From: JBGSWL01 sp041752455
Lineage (GTDB): Bacteria > Pseudomonadota > Alphaproteobacteria > Rhizobiales > Rhizobiaceae
Length of the DNA stretch: 62,210 bases
Direction: 5' to 3'
NCBI GenBank assembly: GCA_041752455.1
Contig: JBGSWL010000023.1
Coordinates: 1-62,210, forward strand
In this document: positions 27,147-36,082 of the stretch, piece by piece
How the letters are laid out: every line of letters starts with the position of its first letter
How positions within the stretch are numbered: position 1 is the first letter of the stretch
Position numbers and translations under genes: made by a program
Notes under the pieces: generated by a model
What the model saw: only the letters and a program-made list of their open reading frames with translations
What the model was told of the DNA's origin: nothing
Databases searched by the model: none

Positions 27147-27535
27147 CGCCGTTTGGTGAACGTTTGCGCGAAATGCGTGCAGCCAAAGGCATGACGCAGA
27201 AGCAGATGGCCAAGGCAATTGGCGTGTCGGCGGCCTATCTTTCCGCGTTGGAACACGGCCGGCGGGGCACACCGCGCTGGATTCTCGTTCAGGAGATCAT
27301 CGCCTGCCTGAATGTCATCTGGGATGAGGCCGACGAACTGCAACGCCTTGCCATGCGTTCGGCGCCGAAGGTCACGATCGATACATCCGGCCTGTCGCCG
27401 CGGGCAACGGAACTCGCCAATCTTCTCGCATCAGGGATCGACCGCCTTGCCGACAACGAGCTGGAAGATCTGCGCCTGCGCCTTGATGCGGCCATACGCC
27501 GGTCGCAACTGGCATGCCGCGCGAGGAGCGGATGA
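27143..27535 (+). CDS. XRE-family helix-turn-helix regulator
   Basis: 130 residues from a GTG overlapping the preceding stop. The N-terminal HTH (GERLREMRAAKGMTQKQMAKA, split as GERLREMRAAKG and MTQKQMAKAIGVSAAYLSALEHGRRG) is a Cro/C1-type DNA-binding domain with the HGRRG wing start. The C-terminal half is helical. The same smr-xre pairing occurs in other rhizobia; the target is unknown. Confidence 0.88.
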   Translation: MTPFGERLREMRAAKGMTQKQMAKAIGVSAAYLSALEHGRRGTPRWILVQEIIACLNVIWDEADELQRLAMRSAPKVTIDTSGLSPRATELANLLASGIDRLADNELEDLRLRLDAAIRRSQLACRARSG

Positions 27536-28495
27536 TCACAGAAGCGAACGCAACTCGCCTTCCTTGTCGTTGATCAGCCAGCCATAGTAGTTGACCTCCG
27601 GAAGTCTCGGAGGCTCGCCCGCGGCCGCCCTTTTCCGGTTGTCCGCGGCCAAGGCAGCCGCCCGCTGGTCGGCATTGCCGGTGTTGTAGAGCGTTGCCGT
27701 CAACCCGGGATTGGCTGAAATGTCAAAACCGGCAATCGATTGATAGGCCTCGATCGAGTTGGCAAGCGTCGCCGCGATATATGGAAGCGTCTCTTCAGGG
27801 TCCATGATCGCCTTGTAAACGCCCTTGCCATCAGCGGCATCGAGTTTTCGAGCACCCGTCACGCCATGTACCCGGTCGGTCATTTTCAGCGCCGTCAGCG
27901 GGTTCATCTGGCCGATGCCGAAGGTCTGGCCCGCATAGAACGGCTGGAAGAAAACCGCACTGAAACGGTTGTTCGGAAAAGCCTTGCCATCGACCGTCTT
28001 GCCCCGAAATGATGCTTCCCACACCGCCTCGCGGCAATTCCAGAGTTTGAGACTGCCCGAGCCGGCATCGCAGTCCGAAAACTCCGGTCGCTCGACAAAG
28101 GTCCCGACGGCCTCACCATCATAGGAAAAACTGATGTCGCCCTGCAGATAGGCAACGGCCTTGACGTAGTAGGATTGGGCGCGGTCCAGTGCATCGACAT
28201 TATAGGTGTGTTCGCCGACGATCGCACCGATCATGTGGATAGGGTCAATATCAAACCGGGCAGCAACCTTCTTGATGTCGGCGATCAACGTGCGGTCATT
28301 GCGCAACAAGCGCAGAACGCGCTCATATTTGCGATCAAAACTGGTCTTCAGCGCTTGTGTGCGGTTTGCCGACGCATTGGGGATAGGTGGTTGTTCGGCG
28401 CTGGAATTGCCCGGAGGCACAACGGTTGCCGAGAAGGCAAGCGTTGGAAGGGACGCGATCAGCGCTGCCAACACAAACAGCCGCACCTTTCGCAT
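27536..28495 (-). CDS. DUF1402 family periplasmic lysozyme-like protein
   Basis: 319 residues from the ATG at 28495 (signal peptide RLFVLAALIASLPTLAFSA). The rest shows soluble-lytic-transglycosylase features: AIVGEHTYNVDALDRAQ with a conserved Glu, FGIGQMNPLTALKMTD, ETLPYIAATL and the AGFDISANPGLTATLYNTGN repeat-like substrate motif. DUF1402 is a Rhizobiales family, presumed to act on cell wall; enzymatic activity is an inference. The frame extends to 28540 but those 15 residues precede the signal peptide and are not needed. Confidence 0.85.
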   Translation of the reverse strand: MRKVRLFVLAALIASLPTLAFSATVVPPGNSSAEQPPIPNASANRTQALKTSFDRKYERVLRLLRNDRTLIADIKKVAARFDIDPIHMIGAIVGEHTYNVDALDRAQSYYVKAVAYLQGDISFSYDGEAVGTFVERPEFSDCDAGSGSLKLWNCREAVWEASFRGKTVDGKAFPNNRFSAVFFQPFYAGQTFGIGQMNPLTALKMTDRVHGVTGARKLDAADGKGVYKAIMDPEETLPYIAATLANSIEAYQSIAGFDISANPGLTATLYNTGNADQRAAALAADNRKRAAAGEPPRLPEVNYYGWLINDKEGELRSLL

Positions 28496-28608
28496 GTCGT
28501 CACTCCTCGGAACCAGGCCCATCTGAGACGACTTAGGCAAATGCCTTCACAGAGTCGAGATGTCACGGGTAAAACAGCGACTATCGGCACTTCGGTGTGT
28601 GCCGAACG

Positions 28609-29919
28609 TCACAAGATGTAACGCGACAGATCTGTATTGGCGGCTAGCGCGCCAAGTTTGTCGCGAACATAAGCCGCATCGATTGCGTGGCTTGCGCCTG
28701 CCTGATCCGGCGCCTCGAACGAAATATCGTCAAGTACGCGCTCCATGACCGTTTGCAGCCTGCGCGCTCCGATGTTTTCGATCGAACCGTTGAGATCGAC
28801 GGCAATCGCCGCCAGCGCGTCGATGGCATCGTCGGTGAAGGAAAGCGTCACCTCTTCGGTCGCCATCAGCGCAATGTATTGCTTGATCAGGCTCGCTTCG
28901 GTTTCTGTCAGGATGCGCACGAAGTCGTCCTTGGTCAGAGCCTGCAGTTCGACGCGGATCGGCAACCGCCCCTGCAATTCCGGCAGCAGGTCCGAAGGTT
29001 TGGAAACGTGGAAAGCACCCGATGCAATGAACAGGATGTGGTCGGTCTTGACCGGGCCGTGCTTGGTTGCAACCGTCGTGCCCTCGACCAGAGGCAACAG
29101 GTCACGCTGGACGCCTTCACGGCTGACGCCTGCGCCATAGCGCCCGTCGCCGGCAGCGATCTTGTCGATTTCATCAAGGAAGACGATGCCGTCGTTCTCG
29201 ACAAGTTTCAGAGCTTCGGCAACGACCTGCTCCTGATCGAGCAGTTTTTCGGCTTCGTCGGCGACCAGCAGATCGTGGCTTTCGCGAACCGTCGTCTTGA
29301 TGGTCTTGTTGCGGCCACCGAAAGCCTTGCCCATAAGGTCGCTGAGATTGATCATCCCGATATTGCCGCCGGGCATGCCGGGGATTTCAAAGCCGGGCAT
29401 CCCGCCGGTTCCGGTATCGGCAACCTCGACCTCGATTTCCTTCTCGTCGAGCGACCCGTCACGCAGCTTGCGGCGGAATGATTCGCGCGTCGCCGGGCTG
29501 GAACCCTTGCCGACCAGCGCGTCCAGAACGCGTTCCTCGGCATTCACATGCGCGCGCGCTTCGACCTCCGCGCGGCGCTTTTCCTTGACAAGTCCGATCC
29601 CGATTTCGACGAGGTCGCGCACGATCTGCTCGACATCACGGCCGACATAACCAACCTCGGTGAACTTGGTCGCTTCGACCTTGAGAAACGGCGCACCCGC
29701 GAGTTTGGCAAGGCGGCGGGAAATTTCTGTCTTTCCCACGCCGGTCGGTCCGATCATCAGAATGTTCTTCGGCATCACCTCTTCGCGCAGCGGCCCGTCG
29801 AGCTGCTGGCGGCGCCAGCGGTTGCGCAACGCAACCGCGACCGCGCGTTTGGCATCCTTCTGGCCGATAATGTGCCTGTCGAGTTCCGAAACGATCTCGC
29901 GGGGGGAAAACTGGGTCAT
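28609..29919 (-). CDS. hslU: ATP-dependent protease ATPase subunit HslU
   Basis: 436 residues. Walker A GPTGVGKTE (about 57-65), the intermediate I-domain, Walker B GIVFLDEIDKIAAG, and the C-terminal IGARRLQTVMERVLDDISFEA with the terminal DLSRYIL that docks into HslV. It unfolds substrates for HslV. Last gene of the hslV-GNAT-GNAT-membrane protein-hslU run; only 6 bp separates it from the preceding gene. Confidence 0.97.
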   Translation of the reverse strand: MTQFSPREIVSELDRHIIGQKDAKRAVAVALRNRWRRQQLDGPLREEVMPKNILMIGPTGVGKTEISRRLAKLAGAPFLKVEATKFTEVGYVGRDVEQIVRDLVEIGIGLVKEKRRAEVEARAHVNAEERVLDALVGKGSSPATRESFRRKLRDGSLDEKEIEVEVADTGTGGMPGFEIPGMPGGNIGMINLSDLMGKAFGGRNKTIKTTVRESHDLLVADEAEKLLDQEQVVAEALKLVENDGIVFLDEIDKIAAGDGRYGAGVSREGVQRDLLPLVEGTTVATKHGPVKTDHILFIASGAFHVSKPSDLLPELQGRLPIRVELQALTKDDFVRILTETEASLIKQYIALMATEEVTLSFTDDAIDALAAIAVDLNGSIENIGARRLQTVMERVLDDISFEAPDQAGASHAIDAAYVRDKLGALAANTDLSRYIL

Positions 29920-29925
29920 GGAAAA

Positions 29926-31089
29926 TCACACACGAATGGGAGGAAGCTTTGCGAGCACTGATCTGGGGAGTGTCGGCGCAACGATCAAGTTGCGGATGCG
30001 TTGCCAGCCGGCACCGAAGATCATGATCAGTGCGCCGGTGACGACGAGAATCAGCGCAAACGGTGGAATTCCGGTCTGGTTGGCCGCCGAATTGACCAGG
30101 TAATAAATTCCGAGCGAGCCGAAATAGGCAAGCGTCGGGATCAAGAGCGAGCGCCGGTCGATGGCGAGCGCCACATAAACAAAGACCGCGATCAGCACGG
30201 CAAGCCCGATCATCGCGCCGGTGCCCGGTTCGATTTCACCGAATACCACTTCCTGCCCCGTCGCCAGGATGAATAGGGGGTGGACAAGCAGCGGCGCGGA
30301 AATCACATGCAGCCAAAAGGCGCAATCCGACCAGATCGTCGTTCGCTCCCGGTCGTGCAGGTCGAGCGCCACGCCGGTACCGAAGATGAGAAGCCCGCAG
30401 AGCAACGGCATGTAGAGCGCCTGAGCAATCACATCCGGGATCTGCTCTGCAGTCGGCAAAAGAATTCGCCCGTCAGTGACGCCGTCATAGAGAAACAGCG
30501 CCGTGAACAGGAAGGCAAGCCCGGTCACTGACAGGGCCAGCGCCGCTGCCATGATCGGCACGCGGAACCGCCAGAACCAGAGGATCGACGCGGCGATCAT
30601 CCCGCCGCCAAGCAGTCCGCCTGCCGTGCCGATCTGCGTGCGCATGGCGAAAATCTGGATCGGATTGTCCGGAATTTCCAGATTGTAACGGCTCCGAATC
30701 CAGGTTGAGAGGGCGACGAAGACGCAAACGAGAAAGCCGACCCCGATCACCGTCGATGACAGGCGCATGCGGTAGAGCCGCGTCACGAACTCGGCGACAA
30801 GCCAGAGCGCGGCAGCCATCACCACCGACAGCAGGAGCGGTTGCGGCCCGAGCACCGCAAACAGCGCGAAATAGAGACCTGCACCCAAAAGGACCACGCC
30901 GATCGTCACGAACAGATCGTTTCCGCCGCCCACAAGCTGCATGTTCTCGTCGATGCTGAGTCCGGCTGCCGGTCGCGGCTTGGGCGCCAGCGTCAGGTTC
31001 AAAAGGGCATCGCGCTGGTCGTCGCTGATGATGCCGCGCTGCACGGCGGTCTCGAGATGGTCGCGGGTGAGCATGGAGAAGCCTGTCAC
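29926..31089 (-). CDS. Multi-pass membrane protein, DUF2157-like
   Basis: 387 residues. A short soluble N-terminus (TRDHLETAVQRGIISDDQRDAL) is followed by at least nine hydrophobic segments between about residues 55 and 370. The N-terminal motif resembles DUF2157 proteins, which have no known function. ATG at 31089 or 31074 (MLTRDHL) could be the start. Located inside the hslV-hslU run, 5 bp after an acetyltransferase gene. Confidence 0.7.
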   Translation of the reverse strand: MTGFSMLTRDHLETAVQRGIISDDQRDALLNLTLAPKPRPAAGLSIDENMQLVGGGNDLFVTIGVVLLGAGLYFALFAVLGPQPLLLSVVMAAALWLVAEFVTRLYRMRLSSTVIGVGFLVCVFVALSTWIRSRYNLEIPDNPIQIFAMRTQIGTAGGLLGGGMIAASILWFWRFRVPIMAAALALSVTGLAFLFTALFLYDGVTDGRILLPTAEQIPDVIAQALYMPLLCGLLIFGTGVALDLHDRERTTIWSDCAFWLHVISAPLLVHPLFILATGQEVVFGEIEPGTGAMIGLAVLIAVFVYVALAIDRRSLLIPTLAYFGSLGIYYLVNSAANQTGIPPFALILVVTGALIMIFGAGWQRIRNLIVAPTLPRSVLAKLPPIRV

Positions 31090-31094
31090 GGGGT

Positions 31095-31613
31095 TTACGG
31101 TTCGTGGCGCATGATGAGCACGTCGCTTGTGCGCCCGGCAAGTTGCGGCCAGACGACAAAGCCGGCTTTTTCATAGCACCGGATCGCGCGCAGATTGGCC
31201 GGGTCGGGATCGATGAAAATCTCCGTGTGCCCCTCACCACGCAGCCACCTGACAAAGGACCCGAGCGCTATTGATCCAAGCCCTTTGTCGAGATCGGCCG
31301 CTCGTCCGATCGAAAGATCAACACCGATTGCCTTGGCCGGAAGTTCCCGCATCCATGGCGCTTCGGTGATCCACGGCTCGAACATCTGGTCTGCGATTAC
31401 CCAAAACTGGATGTATCCGACGTCGCGCCCGTCTTCCTGAAAGATGAAGGGACGCGTCGTGTCACGTCCTTCGATCATGTCGCGAATCATGCCGCATTCC
31501 TCGTCCGGATCGCCCCACCATGCCTGCCAGTGCGGCGCATCCATCCAGTTCCGGATCATTGCAAGATCGGAGGACACAACCGGGCGGAACGTGATCGGGC
31601 TTTCCTCACGCAT
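31095..31613 (-). CDS. GNAT acetyltransferase, AAC(6')-like
   Basis: 172 residues. ITFRPVVSSDLAMIRNWMDAPHWQAWWGDPDEE and LGSIALGSFVRWLRGEGHTEIFIDPDPANLRAIRCYEKAGF (quoted in parts) fit the aminoglycoside 6'-acetyltransferase subfamily of GNAT enzymes, in which the RxxGxG acetyl-CoA loop reads KGLGSI. Chromosomal copies in rhizobia are usually not resistance genes; the substrate is unknown. It overlaps the next GNAT gene by 8 bp. Confidence 0.85.
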   Translation of the reverse strand: MREESPITFRPVVSSDLAMIRNWMDAPHWQAWWGDPDEECGMIRDMIEGRDTTRPFIFQEDGRDVGYIQFWVIADQMFEPWITEAPWMRELPAKAIGVDLSIGRAADLDKGLGSIALGSFVRWLRGEGHTEIFIDPDPANLRAIRCYEKAGFVVWPQLAGRTSDVLIMRHEP

Positions 31614-32121
31614 CGGACCGGTCCAGGAACTTGACCATCAGGGTCTCATCGATGGATTCCCCATCGACGATCAGGGCGCGCGGATCGGAACCGCAGACCT
31701 TGAAACCGGATTTCTCGTAAAGCCGCAGCGCGGCGGTGTTGGTGCTGCCGACACCGAGTTGCAGTTGCAGGATGCCCGCCTTGCGCGCGTGGTCTTCCAA
31801 ACCGGCAAGCAAGGCCAGTCCCGCGCCGCGCCCTCGGCAATCGGCGGCGATGAAGACACCGTAGATCACCGCGCGATGCGCCAGCTTGCGCCCGGGCAAG
31901 CGATCATAGTGCGCCGTTGCGACAAGGCGTTCCCCGTCGAAGCCACCAAAGTGCATGCGTTTCTCGAGCGCACTGCGCCAGTAGTCATCCGGCCGCGCCA
32001 TCGCTTCCGCATGATCATCGCCAAAGGCATTCGGATGATCCTTCAACGCCTGCAGCCGCAGTGTCCGGAATGCCGGGGCATCAGCGGGAACCAGGCGCCG
32101 AACCGTGATTTCAGCCGGCAT
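31606..32121 (-). CDS. GNAT acetyltransferase
   Basis: 171 residues. VRRLVPADAPAFRTLRLQAL is the GNAT start; the acetyl-CoA loop is ADCRGRGAGLALL and the end strand NTAALRLYEKSGFKVCG. Substrate unknown. Overlaps hslV by 11 bp at its start and the next GNAT at its end, so it is co-translated with both. Confidence 0.88.
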   Translation of the reverse strand: MPAEITVRRLVPADAPAFRTLRLQALKDHPNAFGDDHAEAMARPDDYWRSALEKRMHFGGFDGERLVATAHYDRLPGRKLAHRAVIYGVFIAADCRGRGAGLALLAGLEDHARKAGILQLQLGVGSTNTAALRLYEKSGFKVCGSDPRALIVDGESIDETLMVKFLDRSDA

Positions 32122-32671
32122 CCATGGTTTCCACGATCAGGTTGCCGTTGGTGTAGACACAGATGTCGGCGGCAATCGCCATGGCGCGGCGCGCAATTGT
32201 TTCTGCATCCAGATCCGTATCAGCCAACGCACGTGCCGCAGCCAGCGCATACATGCCCCCGGAGCCGATCGCCATCACACCATGTTCCGGCTCGAGCACA
32301 TCGCCATTGCCGGTGATGCACAGCGAGATGTCCTTGTCGGCCACCAGCATCATCGCTTCGAGGTTGCGAAGGTATTTGTCAGTCCGCCAATCCTTGGCAA
32401 GTTCCACGGCCGCCCGCATCAACTGGCCGGGATATTGCTCCAGCTTCTTCTCCAACCGGTCGAGCAGGCTGAAGGCATCGGCCGTCGCACCGGCAAATCC
32501 GGCAATCACCTGGCCATCCTTGCCGATCCGGCGCACCTTGCGCGCATTGCCCTTGATCACCGTCTGGCCGAGCGACACCTGACCGTCGCCGGCGATCACC
32601 ACCTTGGCGCCCTTGCGCACAGTGATGATGGTGGTTGCATGCATGCTGGGCGCGCGGCCTGTTTCGGTCAT
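32111..32671 (-). CDS. hslV: ATP-dependent protease proteolytic subunit HslV
   Basis: 186 residues. The T1-family core TTIITVRKGAKVVIAGDGQVSLG contains the N-terminal nucleophile threonine, preceded here by about 11 residues (ETGRAPSMHA) that must be removed or arise from a later start; a short leader also occurs in other rhizobial HslV proteins. GFAGATADAFSLLDRLEKKL and ITGNGDVLEPEHGVMAIGSGG follow. It degrades proteins fed by HslU. First gene of its run, divergent from hisB (153-bp gap). Confidence 0.96.
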   Translation of the reverse strand: MTETGRAPSMHATTIITVRKGAKVVIAGDGQVSLGQTVIKGNARKVRRIGKDGQVIAGFAGATADAFSLLDRLEKKLEQYPGQLMRAAVELAKDWRTDKYLRNLEAMMLVADKDISLCITGNGDVLEPEHGVMAIGSGGMYALAAARALADTDLDAETIARRAMAIAADICVYTNGNLIVETMDAG

Positions 32672-32824
32672 TTTCAGGTTTCCTTGACTGTCGTGCTGTA
32701 TTTAGGGCGTCGTCGGCGCGTTCGCAAACCGGGGCTTGCTCACAACACCCGAATGCGCAGCAATCTGGCCAAGGCTGCACCACCTTGCTATGGAGCGCGC
32801 TCAACAGGATCGGAGACGGCGACA

Positions 32825-33427
32825 ATGGCCGATGCACGCACAGCCGAGATCACCCGGAAGACCAACGAAACGGCGATCACCGTGTCGGTCAACATCGACG
32901 GCACGGGTGCCCACGCGATTTCGACAGGTGTCGGCTTCTTCGATCATATGCTCGAACAACTGTCGCGCCATTCGCTGATCGACATCGATCTCAAGGCGAC
33001 CGGCGATCTGCACATCGATGATCACCACACAGTGGAAGATTGTGGCATCGCGATCGGCCAGGCGCTCGCCAAGGCGATGGGAGACCGTGCCGGGGTCACC
33101 CGATATGCCTCGCTCGACCTTGCCATGGACGAAGCGTTGACCCGGGCAGCCATCGATGTGTCCGGCCGGCCCTTCCTTGTGTTCGACGTCGCGTTTCCGA
33201 CGCAAAAGATCGGTACTTTTGACACCGAACTGGTGCGCGAATTCTTCCAGGCGCTCAGCCAGCATGCGCGCATCACGCTGCATGTGGACACTCTGCGCGG
33301 TGCAAATACCCACCACATCGCCGAGACCTGTTTCAAGGCCGTGGCGCGCGTGTTGCGCACAGCCCTTGAGATTGATCCGCGCCAGGCAGGCCGCATTCCC
33401 TCCACCAAGGGCACGCTGGAAGGCTGA
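32825..33427 (+). CDS. hisB: Imidazoleglycerol-phosphate dehydratase
   Basis: 200 residues. HisB signatures: GVGFFDHMLEQLSRHSLIDI, the metal-binding HIDDHHTVEDCGIAIG, and RAAIDVSGRPFLVFD, plus LHVDTLRGANTHHIAETCFKAVARVLR with the second metal-binding His pair. It dehydrates imidazole glycerol phosphate in histidine synthesis. I start at 32825 (MADARTAE); the frame is open far upstream inside hslV antisense and is not coding there. Confidence 0.97.
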   Translation: MADARTAEITRKTNETAITVSVNIDGTGAHAISTGVGFFDHMLEQLSRHSLIDIDLKATGDLHIDDHHTVEDCGIAIGQALAKAMGDRAGVTRYASLDLAMDEALTRAAIDVSGRPFLVFDVAFPTQKIGTFDTELVREFFQALSQHARITLHVDTLRGANTHHIAETCFKAVARVLRTALEIDPRQAGRIPSTKGTLEG

Positions 33428-33463
33428 CATGACCGCTCAACCGGCAGGAGAAGGAGCGCGCTC

Positions 33464-34114
33464 GTGAGGGTCGCCATCATCGACTATGGATCCGGCAATC
33501 TGCGCTCGGCGGTCAAGGCTTTCGAGCGTGCTTCCCGCGAAAGCGGAGTGGCCGCCGATATCGTGCTGACCGATGACCCGGATGTGGTTGCCGGAGCGGA
33601 CCGGATCGTCCTGCCGGGTGTCGGCGCCTATGCCGATTGCCGCGCAGGCCTGGCGAGCGTGTCCGGCATGGATGAAGCGATCCATGAGCATGCAATCGCC
33701 CGTGGCCGGCCGTTTCTCGGTATCTGCGTCGGCATGCAGCTGATGAGTTCGCGCGGGCTGGAAAAGACCGTGACGCAGGGCTTTGGCTGGATTGCGGGTG
33801 ATGTCGTCGAGATGACGCCATCTGACTCCGAGCTGTGCATTCCGCAGATCGGCTGGAACACGCTGCAATTGCGCCACGAGCACCCATTATTGGCCGGAAT
33901 TCGTACCGGCGACGACGGGTTGCACGCCTATTTCGTCCATTCCTACCATCTGGCCGCCGAGAACCCGGACGACATTGTTGCTGTGGCGGACTATGGCGGG
34001 CCGGTCACAGCCATGGTGGCGCGCGGCAATCTGGCCGGAACGCAGTTCCACCCGGAAAAGAGCCAGACGCTCGGTCTGGCCCTGATCGGCAATTTCCTGA
34101 GGTGGAAGCCGTGA
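33464..34114 (+). CDS. hisH: Imidazole glycerol phosphate synthase, glutamine amidotransferase subunit
   Basis: 216 residues from a GTG start. VAIIDYGSGNLRSAVKAFERA and the nucleophile motif FLGICVGMQLM (Cys at about residue 87) identify HisH; late FVHSYHLA supplies one of the catalytic set and GTQFHPEKSQ holds the catalytic His-Glu. It feeds ammonia to HisF. The start lies 37 bp after the hisB stop; a 12-codon leader frame between them (33429-33467) is most likely incidental. Confidence 0.95.
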   Translation: MRVAIIDYGSGNLRSAVKAFERASRESGVAADIVLTDDPDVVAGADRIVLPGVGAYADCRAGLASVSGMDEAIHEHAIARGRPFLGICVGMQLMSSRGLEKTVTQGFGWIAGDVVEMTPSDSELCIPQIGWNTLQLRHEHPLLAGIRTGDDGLHAYFVHSYHLAAENPDDIVAVADYGGPVTAMVARGNLAGTQFHPEKSQTLGLALIGNFLRWKP

Positions 34115-34545
34115 CTGAACCTGTCGAGGCTTGGGCAAAGATTGTACCTGAATTTCTTGTCACCGATCTCCGGGCAAGCCTCGACTTTTGGTGCAGTCTC
34201 ATCGGCTTCCAGGTTGCTTTTGAGCGGCCCGACGAGAGGTTTGCCTATCTGGACATGGACGGTGCGCAGGTCATGCTCGAAGAGAACGACCCGACGCAGC
34301 GCCAATGGCTCACTGCACCACTGGAGCTACCGTTGGGAAGGGGAGTCAATTTTCAGATTGAGACTGCCGACGTTGATGCAATTCTCGACAGGCTCGAAGC
34401 AGCATCCTGGCCACTCTTCATGCCACCGGAGGAAACTTGGTACCAGGTGGGTGATCGCGAGTCCGGCCAGAAACAGTTTCTTGTGCAGGACCCTGACGGT
34501 TATCTATTGAGACTGACGCAGTGGCTGGCTGACAGAGAGGCGTAA
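34111..34545 (+). CDS. VOC-superfamily (bleomycin-resistance-like) protein inside the his operon
   Basis: 144 residues from a GTG that overlaps the hisH stop by 4 bp; its own stop is 2 bp before the hisA start. Two betaalphabetabetabeta-type halves are visible (VPEFLVTDLRASLDFWCSLIG and GVNFQIETADVDAILDRLEAA), with FLVQDPDGYLLRLTQ at the end, as in bleomycin-binding and glyoxalase-like proteins. Function unknown. The base composition looks less GC-rich than the neighbouring his genes. In rhizobia I know, this position between hisH and hisA usually carries a DUF2628 gene or nothing. Confidence 0.85.
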   Translation: MTEPVEAWAKIVPEFLVTDLRASLDFWCSLIGFQVAFERPDERFAYLDMDGAQVMLEENDPTQRQWLTAPLELPLGRGVNFQIETADVDAILDRLEAASWPLFMPPEETWYQVGDRESGQKQFLVQDPDGYLLRLTQWLADREA

Positions 34546-34547
34546 TT

Positions 34548-35303
34548 GTGAGCTGGAAAAGCAAGATCCTCTTCCCCGCCATCGACCTGAAGGACGGCCA
34601 ATGCGTCCGGCTCAAGCTCGGCGACATGGCCTCAGCGACCGTTTACAATGATGATCCGGCGGCCCAGGCACGCGCCTTCGAGGAGCAGGGCTTTTCCTGG
34701 CTGCATGTGGTTGACCTGAACGGCGCCTTCGAGGGCCAGTCGGTCAACGGCGCGGCGGTCGAGGCGATCCTGCAGGCGACGAAGAACCCGGTTCAGCTTG
34801 GCGGCGGCATACGCACGCTCGCCCACATCGAGGCATGGCTCGAAAAGGGCCTCGCCCGCGTCATCCTCGGCACGGTCGCCGTGCGCGATCCGGATCTTGT
34901 GAAAGAGGCTTGCAAGATATTTCCCGGGCAAATCGCGGTCGGCATCGACGCAAAGGGCGGCAAGGTTGCGGTCGAAGGCTGGGCGGAAGCCTCCGAACTC
35001 GGCGTCATCGAACTGGCCAAGCGCTTCGAGGGCGCGGGTGTTGCCGCCATCATCTACACCGACATCGACCGCGACGGCGTGCTCGCCGGGATCAACTGGG
35101 AAGCCACAATCGCGCTCGCTGATGCCGTCTCTATTCCCGTCATCGCCTCGGGCGGCCTTGCCTCGCTCGCCGACATCGTTCGCATGACCATGCCCGATGC
35201 GATCAAGCTGGAAGGCGCGATTTCCGGCCGCGCGCTGTATGATGGGCGGATCGATCCGGCCGAAGCGCTGGCGGTGTTGCGGGGCGAAGGAAAACAGTCA
35301 TGA
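34548..35303 (+). CDS. hisA: ProFAR isomerase
   Basis: 251 residues from a GTG start (VSWKSKILFPAIDLKDGQCVRL). The beta/alpha barrel shows the first catalytic Asp in FPAIDLKDGQ, GGGIRTL, VEGWAEASELGVIELAKRF, and the second catalytic Asp in YTDIDRDGVLAG. It isomerises ProFAR to PRFAR. Overlaps hisF by 4 bp. Confidence 0.96.
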   Translation: MSWKSKILFPAIDLKDGQCVRLKLGDMASATVYNDDPAAQARAFEEQGFSWLHVVDLNGAFEGQSVNGAAVEAILQATKNPVQLGGGIRTLAHIEAWLEKGLARVILGTVAVRDPDLVKEACKIFPGQIAVGIDAKGGKVAVEGWAEASELGVIELAKRFEGAGVAAIIYTDIDRDGVLAGINWEATIALADAVSIPVIASGGLASLADIVRMTMPDAIKLEGAISGRALYDGRIDPAEALAVLRGEGKQS

Positions 35304-36082
35304 CCCTCAAATCCCGTGTCATCCCCTGCCTCGATGTAAAGGACGGCCGCGTCGTCAAGGGCGTCAACTTTGTTGATCTGGTCGATGCCGGCGATCCGGT
35401 GGAGGCGGCCAAGGCCTATGATGCGGCGGGTGCCGACGAACTCTGCTTTCTCGATATCACCGCCTCGTCGGACAATCGCGAAACGATCTTTGATGTGATC
35501 GCCCGGACCGCCGAACAGTGCTTCATGCCGCTGACGGTCGGTGGTGGCGTGCGTCAGGTTGCCGATATCCGCAAACTGCTGCTGGCCGGCGCCGACAAGG
35601 TGTCGATCAACACGGCGGCGGTGAAGAACCCGGATTTCGTAGCGGCTGCCGCCGACAAGTTCGGCAACCAGTGCATCGTGGTTGCGATTGACGCCAAGGC
35701 TGTGGCGCCGGGACGTTGGGAAATTTTCACCCATGGCGGGCGCGAGGCAACCGGCATCGATGCGGTCGAGTTTGCCCGCAAGGTGGTCGATCTTGGCGCC
35801 GGGGAAATCCTTTTGACGTCGATGGACCGGGACGGCACCAAGTCCGGTTTTGACATCGCGCTGACCCGCGCCGTGGCCGATGCCGTGCGCGTGCCGGTGA
35901 TCGCTTCCGGCGGCGTCGGCACCTTGCAGCACATGGTCGAGGGTATCCGCGACGGCCACGCGACGGCGGTTCTTGCCGCGTCGATTTTCCATTTCGGCAC
36001 CTTTACGATTGCCGAAACCAAGGCGGCGATGGCTGCCGCAGGACTTGCAGTGCGGCTCGATCCGGCCGATATCGCAGCATGA
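35300..36082 (+). CDS. hisF: Imidazole glycerol phosphate synthase, cyclase subunit
   Basis: 260 residues. RVIPCLDVKDGRVVKGVNFVD carries the first catalytic Asp, GGGVRQVADIRKLLLAGADKVSINTAAV the phosphate site and EILLTSMDRDGTKSGFDIAL the second catalytic Asp. It forms the HisHF complex with HisH. Overlaps hisE by 4 bp. Confidence 0.97.
   Translation: MTLKSRVIPCLDVKDGRVVKGVNFVDLVDAGDPVEAAKAYDAAGADELCFLDITASSDNRETIFDVIARTAEQCFMPLTVGGGVRQVADIRKLLLAGADKVSINTAAVKNPDFVAAAADKFGNQCIVVAIDAKAVAPGRWEIFTHGGREATGIDAVEFARKVVDLGAGEILLTSMDRDGTKSGFDIALTRAVADAVRVPVIASGGVGTLQHMVEGIRDGHATAVLAASIFHFGTFTIAETKAAMAAAGLAVRLDPADIAA

Noticed and set aside
33429..33467. 12-codon frame between hisB and hisH
   Set aside because: No histidine run or other attenuator feature, and it overlaps the hisH start; most likely incidental.
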